This document shows, piece by piece, positions 56,248 through 64,000 of a stretch of DNA of 64,000 bases. Below the pieces are notes generated by a model. The model saw nothing but the letters and a program-made list of their open reading frames with translations. It was not told the origin of the DNA and searched no databases. The position numbers and the translations under genes were made by a program. Positions within the stretch are counted from its first letter, which is position 1; every line of letters begins with the position of its first letter. Origin of the DNA: Gari tellinella (taxonomy: Eukaryota; Mollusca; Bivalvia; Cardiida; Psammobiidae); the NCBI GenBank assembly GCA_922989275.2, contig OV277867.1, forward strand, positions 37,626,070 to 37,690,069. The letters run 5' to 3'.

Positions 56248-56567
56248 ACAGTTACCGTGCTCTCTCCCTTTGGCGGCCCTTCGAACAACGATTCCCTGCT
56301 TACAATAATGCATACCGTATTTCCCAAATAAGGTCATTATGCCTTACGGTTTTACTGCTGCAATATCGTATCCTGAAAAATTAATCTGCCGTTTTTTCTC
56401 AAAGTAACGTATTGGACATAAAGAAATGTGACACAAGTGTGAACCCAGAATAGACGCCACATTACGCTGTTGCAAATGTACACAAAAAGTATTAATTTTC
56501 TAACAACTGTCCGAATAACACACACAAAATTTGTCTCAAATTTAGTGTTGTTGTAGAGGGAGAGCTG
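56248..56567 (-). mobile_element. CAGTGCTCCC-type element, degenerate
   Basis: Left CAGTTACCGTGCTCTCTCCC and right GTTGTAGAGGGAGAGCTG, both next to TA. No palindrome. TTACTGCTGCAATATCG near 56360 is the complement of the landmark CGATATTGCAGCA, so the element is reversed relative to 30619-30976. Confidence 0.6.
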
Positions 56568-57767
56568 TATTAATCAGCATACATATATTGCTATGGGCAT
56601 TATCTAAATCGTTCCACGCAAAATATATCGCGATTATTTACACATTTCAACAACTTAAGTGAATATATGTAAATATCGGTTTCCGCCGTTGTCCGTTCAA
56701 ATTGAGAGTAATTGCAATCTGATTGCAAGAATATCGGTAAGATTGTCACGTCGTTTCGATCTTAATCTGAAGCCGAGTTTTCAACATCAAATCAGGATAT
56801 AAATCGTTTCCGATCGTGGCGGTAAAAGTGTTTATTTTATGATTTGTATTGTTATAGTCGCTAAGTATAAGTATGGCTTATTTAATGCTGGTAGCTTAAG
56901 ATATAAAGACATCTTATGTATCATTAATCAAAGAAAGAGCGTTATTTATTAAAACGATTAAGCTATATATCGCTAAGCTTTTGAGCCTACGTGAATTACT
57001 TTCTCACACAAACTGATGAACAAAACTACATCTTGGTATATTCTCATAATTCTGCTTGAGAATCCTCATACATTTAGGAGCAAACGACAATATCTTCAGA
57101 AAAGCCGACGTTTTATTGCAGGTTGTAGTATATCTTAGTCGCATTATTAACAGTGTAAATAGCCAATATTTCCTATTAGAGTATTTACATCAACTCTGCC
57201 TTAATGTTTATTTAGAGTACAAGTATGCCAGATTTGTAATGGCATCTTGAAATAAATGATTACATACGATGAAGTGAAATAAATAACATATATCACACGA
57301 AAATTTATGTGACGACGGAAGTAACTTTAACAGATTTAGCGTTGTATCCGAAAGGATATTTTATTGATACACATCATTGATAAAGCATGGCACCTACGTA
57401 TTTCAGTCAGGAATTGCAATTAATTAACGCTAATTAGGGAAATCTCAAGAAGTTGCAATGTAAATCACTGAGTTAAACATCACGTTTCTGTATACATGTA
57501 ATAAATTCGTCTGTTCAAATCATAGTTGTACTTATTAAGGAACTCAAAGTCCGTAGGCTTCTAATATTTGTTTAGGAGTTATCCTTCATTCCTATGATTA
57601 GAATTGCTTGAGAGACAAAATTACACGATGACCCTTGTTTCAAAACAACAACTTATAGTATTGTAATTTCATTTTAAAAAAAACTTTAGTAACGATGTTT
57701 GAAAATCGTATGACCCATTTCGTCAATAAGATACCATCGCTTATACGATTTTCTAAAGACGAACTTA

Positions 57768-58111
57768 CAGTGCTACCTCTCTTCAACGACATCCAATGGG
57801 AGACACATATTGTGTGTGTGTTGTTCAGAGGGGGTCGTGATAGGGAGGGAAAATTAAAACTTGGCTTACATTTGCAAACAGCTTGAATCAAGATCAGACG
57901 CCGCGTAACGCGGCGTCTGATCTGGATTCAAGCTGTTTGTCAATTTCCACTTTTATGTTACTTTGAGACAAACAGCAGACGACAAATTTAAGCAGACGGT
58001 ATTGCAGCCATGATAGGTGCGACATAAATGTCTTGTTTTGGGAACAACGGAGAGCGTCGTTGTAAGGAGGGAGTCGGTGTAGGGAGGGAGTCGGTGTAGG
58101 GAGGGGCGCTG
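57768..58111 (+). mobile_element. CAGTGCTCCC chimeric element, third complete copy
   Basis: 344 bp, TA at 57766-57767 and 58112-58113. Left CAGTGCTACCTCTCTTCAAC; right GGTGTAGGGAGGGGCGCTG, preceded by a tandem GGAGTCGGTGTAGGGA repeat. Palindrome 57875-57939, core CAGACGCCGCG TAA CGCGGCGTCTG. CAGCCATGATAGGTGCGAC replaces the former family B right end. Confidence 0.85.
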
Positions 58112-58760
58112 TATTTCACTAAATGGTCGTGGACTACATGTATGACGTATTAGTTCGTCCATCACCATCACTGCTTAGATATTGTTTCTACTTATACTTT
58201 CCTGTTCGTCTGCATCAACTGCCAAGTGACAGTGTCAAATTGGAGTCAGAATGTCGAGCAGTATGAATCTTTATAAGACACTAATCTATTCGGCATTTCA
58301 TCTTGATCACAACTGTTTGACGCTCTGGTCTATATGAAAGAAAATGTTTTATCTGATAAATCATATCATTTAACAGTTTTTAGACGACATATGTTGCGAA
58401 TAACTATAACACAGTGTGCTCACGGTGAAGTTAAAGTTGACAAAAGCAACTAATACTAAGCCAGTTAAACTTTTAAATACGGATATAATCCACTAAAGCA
58501 ATTCCAATATAATAAAATTCATCATTTTAGATGCAAGCACTATCGATTTAAGCCAGTTCTTCAATATACTGAGGTTCGACTGCATTAGTATTTCAAAGTG
58601 AAAACGTGAAATACAAACATCTTCGACTTACAAGATTTTAAAATAAATGAATATTACGCTGTACAAATACGAGTAAGGTTGCCTTCCAAGACCGAGTGCT
58701 AGATGTAGAAGTGCGACTGAAAAAGTTAACCCTATCATTATTAATTTATTAGGTATGTTT

Positions 58761-58971
58761 TTACCCCTTCGCCGCTTTAGTGTCGTCTACTTCAGTATTG
58801 TTTTCTGCAAGACATGTTTCAAAGTTAGATATAAAGTTGTATTACTTAAAAATATCGATAAGAGTGTCAAACAGTTTGCATTCTGATCAGACGCCACGAT
58901 GCGCGGTGTCTGATCAGGACCGAACTGTTTGCAAACGCGCTTTATGTCGTCATTGAGAGTGAAAAGGTTAA
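58761..58971 (-). mobile_element. Family B hairpin element, reversed
   Basis: TTACCCCTTCGCCGCTTTAG and GAGAGTGAAAAGGTTAA. GTCGTCTACTTCAG on the left shows reversed orientation. Palindrome 58868-58931, core CAGACGCCACG A TGCGCGGTGTCTG, where A-T for G-C changes are on both arms (GCCAC/GGTGTC). Confidence 0.75.
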
Positions 58972-59549
58972 AAGAAATACCATGAGTGTAAAGAATAACG
59001 TATTCTACACTGCATTGTACCTTTAAATATCCAAAGTGTGGCATTAAATGCAACAGCATACATTCTGCATAGAATTTGTATGTTTTACCTAGATCTAGTT
59101 TCAAAATCATGTTTCCACTTACTTTTATTTTACTAGGATATAAAGATAGAACGAGTAATAAAGTACAAAAAAGATGCTCCATTACTGGTTTGTCTCTAGT
59201 GTGTTGTAGAGTGACCTCCCTTGTTCTCAACATTTGCTTGTGTCTAGATAATTATTAGATACGTTAAATTAATACTACAGTGACAATATGAAGAAAAGGA
59301 AAAATATGTTGAGTGTAATTGGTCAAACTTTCAAATTTGTTGTTGTGATTCTTAACCGCTCTGCAAGAACAACGGAGAAAAGTAGAATAGATATATAGAA
59401 AATATCATATTAAGCAGATCGTATTTAAATTCCTTACAGTAGCATGATTGGAATGTATCACTGATAGTGCTGACTTCAATTTAATGTTCTCGCCTAGGGT
59501 TCAATTATCGCGAATTCGATATCCACCGCGAAAAGTAAACAATACAACC

Positions 59550-59801
59550 TTAACCCTTTCCCCAATAGAAGCGCCTTTTAGCGAATTTGATTTATTCCTC
59601 CGCCGAAGAAAATAGGTCCAATTTAATCAATCATGAATATATATTATACTGAATTTTTTCTATATTCTAGCACATGATAGCTTAATGCAGGCTGAAAGTT
59701 AAGCAGAATGCGCCATAAGGCGCATTCTGCTTTACTTTCAGCCTGCTTTAAGTGGTCACCTATCTTCAATCCTAGAAATAGGCTATCAGGTAAAGTGTTA
59801 A
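59550..59801 (-). mobile_element. Family D hairpin element, complete
   Basis: 252 bp between TTAA at 59550 and 59798. Left CCCTTTCCCCAATAGAAGCG, right CTAGAAATAGGCTATCAGGT. Palindrome 59681-59752 with core GCAGAATGCGCC ATA AGGCGCATTCTGC. Orientation is opposite to 18050-18830, since the TTCCTCCGCCGAAGAAAATA block is on the left. Confidence 0.85.
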
Positions 59802-62144
59802 TACGGTATATGTTTTGACTCATTACACTTAGTACTATTTAGTATATTTTCCTTTTCCTTTTAGTAGCATTCTGTTTCTACGGAAATGAGATTTTTACTT
59901 CCGCCTGTCATATCAATTAGTAAGGGCGCCCAGGCCAGTGAAAAATTTTTTTTGCAAGTGGTGATGCAGAAAATTTTCAGTTATATTGCCGAATTCGTAA
60001 TGCATTTTTATGAAGATTTTATGCGGATGCCAATTTCAAAAGTGGTCAGAATTTTTTCTACAGTCATTTTACTTGCCCCACCCACCAACGTTCAATGTTA
60101 ATTCTTATAAACGGAAAGCATGCCAACTAGTTTCAGGACTGACTGTACCCTAGGTCCCCAAATAGCCGGAATTTATGAGTCCTATATCATGTTAAAGGTG
60201 CAAGTATTCTCTAAAGAATGGCACTTGTTTGAAGTTAAACGGCCGCCGGATGACTCGGAAAATTAGCATTGATTATCTCCCCCTGAATACTGAATTCCAG
60301 CTTCTTATTTCCCAGTATATAAACTTATTAGTAGACATGATACGTGAATTTCTCTTCAAATCACGATGCTAATTTTTCCTTTTGTGTATGGGAATTGCAT
60401 AAAACCATCGGGAAAATGAAAATGAAAACTTCTAAAAATCCAAGATGTCTGCCGTCGGCCAATTTGTCGGCCATTTTGAAAATACCCGAAAATATTTTTG
60501 TCTTGGAACTAGGTGTGACACATGATTTCTAGCTAATTTGAGGTCAATAAATTCTTTGCTGACATTGAAATTGCCTTTAGACGGTGTTGGATATGTCAAA
60601 TTATCCAATTCTAATCAATTGTCACTATATGGTATTGATGAAATGAAAAACAGTGTCGACATATATTACTGTCACATAACTGCATGTTAAAATAACATAT
60701 TGTACTAACAGATTTGTCATTAAAGCATCAATATGGTAATGTGGCTGTTCATGGTCATGCCTTGAGGACATACAGCCAGCATACTCTTTCATGTGGCAAT
60801 TCTCCAGATAAGCGAAGGGCACATGCTGTTGAAAGATGTACAAATCTTGGTGTTTAAATGGGTCCTTTATGGACTGTTTGCTTTGCCAGTATAGCACAAA
60901 TACTTTAAAACCCATGCCATACATGTTGTCTCAGTTCATTTAGTCATCTAACCGTTCTTCAATAATTTGGCAAGGAATTGAAGTCCTCCATAAACGATAA
61001 AGCCATATAACAACATAAACCAAGACCAGTCACAAGGTATGGTAGTCGATCAGCCCGTCTTCATGTTTGAAAAGAAACTTCAATAGCAATGTCCGCAGAT
61101 AGAAACGGCAAAACCCTTGCTTCACTTGGTGCAGTGTATACTGAACATAATTATACGCTGCAATGTGTGTCTGGAGATGGGCTAGACTGTAAAAGGTGAC
61201 ACCAGCACTCACTAACTGTGGTATCTCGAATAGTGGCAGAGCTCATCCCTTCATTGGCAGCCATTACATTTGCAAACTAAAATGCGTGCATCAGAAACAA
61301 GCAAGAAACACATTATTTCTATTAGGCCAAAATGCTACAGATACATTGTCATCTGACGGGTAGATTAAACATGTGCCATCAGCCACATATAGATTATTGC
61401 TATAAACTGAATCTTCTGATTCTTCAATTTCTTAAGTCTTGTCGCACAGCTGATTTTAGTCTTTATATAGAAACGGTTGATTCACAACTACATTGAGTCT
61501 TCATATGATACTATTTCTAGTATTTTATAAACCTGCCAATCCACCTCCGCCATGTGGACATACGCGAAAGGAACATACCGTTGTACCAAAAGGCTATTAT
61601 CATGGATCTAAAAATCAATGGGGGCATTTTTAAAGGCCAAACGTGCCAGCTTCGTGATTGATTGATTGAATTTGGTTTCATGGCATCGCAAGACATCAAA
61701 TGGCAATATGGAGCAGAGAAACGATTACGTATCATGTACATATTAAAATATGTCGATCAACGAATGTGTACCTCAGAAAGTAACCCAACGCATGTATATA
61801 GATAAAGGCGTTTGAAAAAACAAAACTAGACATATATATGTACAATAAATAGCGTCCTGTGTTACAAAAGCATTATAATTTCATTCATTTGAATGTGATA
61901 ACTCCAGTAGATGCCTTTGAAGATCTTAGAAATATCTTTGATGGAAGACAATGGTAAACTGCTGCACTTAGATACGTCAACACATACCATTATGTGATTG
62001 AATAGGTTAAATGCTTTGGAATGCAACTAAATATAAACTTTCTAAACAAACATACATGTTTCCAAGAGGAAGCATTCACTGTTACACTATCAACAGTTAA
62101 AGTGACGTTGTTCAAGAATATTTTGTCTGAGCCATGTTCACCGT
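59802..62144. other. No identified gene; possible decayed coding sequence
   Basis: Hairpin elements stop here. Base composition is somewhat more balanced and open frames of 60-100 codons occur (for example minus strand 60924-60625), but none has motifs I can name. Part of the region may be the upstream half of the pseudogene that starts at about 62815, or another old multicopy sequence. Confidence 0.4.
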
Positions 62145-62447
62145 CTACAACGCCAGTCCAGATTCTGTCATCCTCCTAGATTCCTCTATCCGTCCATATA
62201 GCTTGGTCTGTACATGTATCGACTCTGGCCACATATGCTTCTTTTTCTCGTCCAGTTGTGGGCACCTCTGCAGTATATGCCAAGTCGTTTGCTGTTCAAG
62301 GCCACAGGTACACAAGGGGATGGGGCTATCTTCATCTTGGTAAAGATATGTGACACAAGCCTGTTGTGTCCAGTGTGGATCCTTATTATAGCCACTTATT
62401 CCCTTCTGTCTCTGAGCCACGTTGAAACGTAATTGGAAGTTGCCCAC
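62145..62447 (-). pseudogene. LINE-type C-terminal zinc-knuckle fragment
   Basis: 100 codons on the minus strand. CTCGLEQQTTWHILQRCPQL matches the C-x-C-G...T-x-H-I-L-x-x-CP pattern found after the reverse transcriptase in several non-LTR elements, and VQTKLYGRIEESRRMTESGL fits the tail that follows it. No reverse transcriptase is attached in the window, so it is an isolated end. A recently inserted truncated copy is the simplest reading. Confidence 0.6.
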
Positions 62448-62814
62448 CCAATATTACTTTCAAACAGTTCTGGATGCAGGTCCAATGAGTATATCCTAAC
62501 CAAATAAAGGTCTACCTATACACTTACCCTTACGGAGAAAGGGCTTATGAATCACTGGGACAAGAGCAAATGATTTGACTGTCCCGTAGATCTGGACACT
62601 TGCCAACCGCTGAGGTGTTCGACGAAACTTTTCGTATTGATTGCTTGGCTCTAATGCCAAACCAAACAACAAGACATTCTCTTAAATGAAGAAACCAATG
62701 AAGATCAAGACAATCAAGAAGATTGAATTCGTTAACATAGATAATTATTCAGTGAGTTGACTGTAGCCGAAAAAAAATCGTGAAATCGACGTTAGAAACT
62801 TCTAGTTTCATATG

Positions 62815-64000
62815 AGCTGACCCCGTTCCTTTGGCACCATTCAATCTAGATGGTAACATGAAGAAAACTACAAAATCCGCAATATTGTATAGGTTTGAAG
62901 GAAAGGTGGAAATAAAGCAGCTTGACAAAAAAGAACACCCAGGGCTTTAGTCATTGAATTGATGTTGTTTAGGACGATATGCACCAAAAGGTCTGATTGT
63001 AACACATTTGGTGATGTTTCTAAGAAAGTTGCATCAGTAGTTTTAGGCCTGGCATTCAAATACACAGCTCTGGTTGGGGATAACTACCAGTATAAATAAA
63101 AATCTATCAAGTCCGGAGAAAGGACGAGACACGGGCATGTAGAGATGCAGGAAATAAGAAACCAGACAACTAAACGCCCATGTCAAGGCAAATAACAAAG
63201 TTACCTTTAAATCCTGTCAACAAGGTCAACAATATCATTGCGGAATTCGTTGTAAGAGAATTGACTGATCAGTTTGAAAATTAATTACCAGATGATATGA
63301 CTGTATTTAACGGTGGCGGTTTCAAAGACACAGATAAAGCAGTAAAAGTACTGAGAAATACTTGTGAAAGTGTAGAAGAACTACGGTCTGACCATAAGGA
63401 GGCAAACTCTAGAATGATTCCAAATATTCGTCGTGAGAGAGCTCCATGTTACAAATATTGTTCTGTGGATTCCGAAGTGGCAGAATTTTGTCACAGAATA
63501 GCATTGGATCAAATATTCAGACGCCAAATAAAACGTTTTATTCATATGCACGACAAAAGCATCAGACCTTGGAGAAATAGTTTCAAATGTTTGCCGGTCA
63601 TACATGCGTTGAGGGTTGTGACTCTAATAGTGCATTTTATGGAATGGGGAAGAAACGTTGGAGCACCATTGTCACGAATAGTGTCATTGCTTGAAGGACA
63701 CGGAGAAGTTGGAGAGGACAGAGTAGGCATGTCAATACGTGCGACATAATCTGTGCCACAGGCAGTGTCTGTTTATACAGCGACATGCTAGAAAAAAACA
63801 TCGACAGTGTCAGGTATGACCTGTTCTCAAAGAAAGTTTTTGTTTTTCAAGTGCGAAACCCCCGCCGACATCTGATGCACTGAATGAACATTTATGAAGA
63901 GAAATAACTACAAACGTACCAGTCTTTTATCTGGAATTCAGCCACCAAGTAATACCTCAAACTACCATCCCCAGTTAACGCTAGTAAGGGCATCGTTGGA
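62815..64000 (+). pseudogene. Large uncharacterised multicopy protein family (possibly PIN/XPG-like), broken copy
   Basis: Plus strand, several frames in sequence. It opens with PVPLAPFNLDGNMKKTTKSA (62821), then TFGDVSKKVAS (about 63010), SGERTRHGHVEMQEIR (about 63110), NKVNNIIAEFVVRELTD (about 63217), LPDDMTVF and VEELRSDHKEANSRM (63380), SVDSEVAEFCH, then CLPVIHAL, and after a frame change near 63613 GCDSNSAFYGMGKKRW. PPTSDALNEH follows at 63865 and PQTTIPSPVNA near the window end. I recall this order from large unnamed proteins repeated in mollusc and cnidarian genomes. The E-A-D-x-R-M, D-x-D-V and GCD-x-x-x-x-F-x-G-x-GKK pattern resembles XPG/PIN nucleases; this is inference. At least five frame changes or stops; 3' end outside the window. 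Confidence 0.6.

Noticed and set aside
60625..60924. Possible coding gene on the minus strand (99 codons)
   Set aside because: Contains suggestive His/Cys residues, but I recognise no family and there is no splice or start context to support it.

Overview
The window looks like repeat-dominated nuclear DNA of a marine invertebrate, most probably a bivalve or another mollusc. This is an inference from AT-rich sequence, several non-LTR retrotransposon families, a Penelope-like reverse transcriptase, very dense short inverted-repeat elements, and no operons or compact genes. I found no intact host gene. Every coding stretch I can identify belongs to a mobile element or a decayed multicopy gene family.

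Layout. 1-787 is the 3' end of a LINE; a second copy of the same family lies at 51241-52469 on the other strand. 1950-8705 (minus) is a nearly full-length but broken APE-type LINE. Its ORF1 starts with a signal-like hydrophobic segment followed by a 2A-like recoding motif, and ORF2 has endonuclease and reverse transcriptase. Two later insertions split it: 5503-6872 and a 930-bp TTAA-flanked element at 7441-8370. From 8.7 to 27 kb there are almost only short non-autonomous elements, a 5'-truncated LINE (19605-20556), a 3' scrap of the Penelope-like element (16051-16369), and a TIR element carrying a tRNA-like sequence (18169-18691) inserted inside an older hairpin element. 27498-29953 (plus) and 34330-36264 (minus) are two closely similar, inverted Penelope-like copies. 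36.7-50.5 kb is the densest hairpin-element field. 50774-52610 is a 40-bp minisatellite interrupted by a LINE. 52870-54090 is a decaying tandem array of about 170-bp units. 54750-54933 and 55066-55217 are large palindromes. 62145-62447 is a LINE C-terminal scrap. 62815-64000 is a frameshifted pseudogene of a large uncharacterised family.

The main theme is a set of 200-360 bp elements, each with a near-perfect 62-75 bp palindrome inside. At least four families share TTAA target duplications and 5'-CCC...GGG-3' ends, as expected of piggyBac-type non-autonomous elements. Others have TA duplications and CAGT ends, as expected of Tc1/mariner-type elements. The same palindrome sits in both kinds of backbone, and the two palindrome arms stay matched within a copy although copies differ. 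I could not run alignments or database searches. Repeat family assignments come from comparing copies within the window by eye; superfamily names are inferences from termini and duplications.
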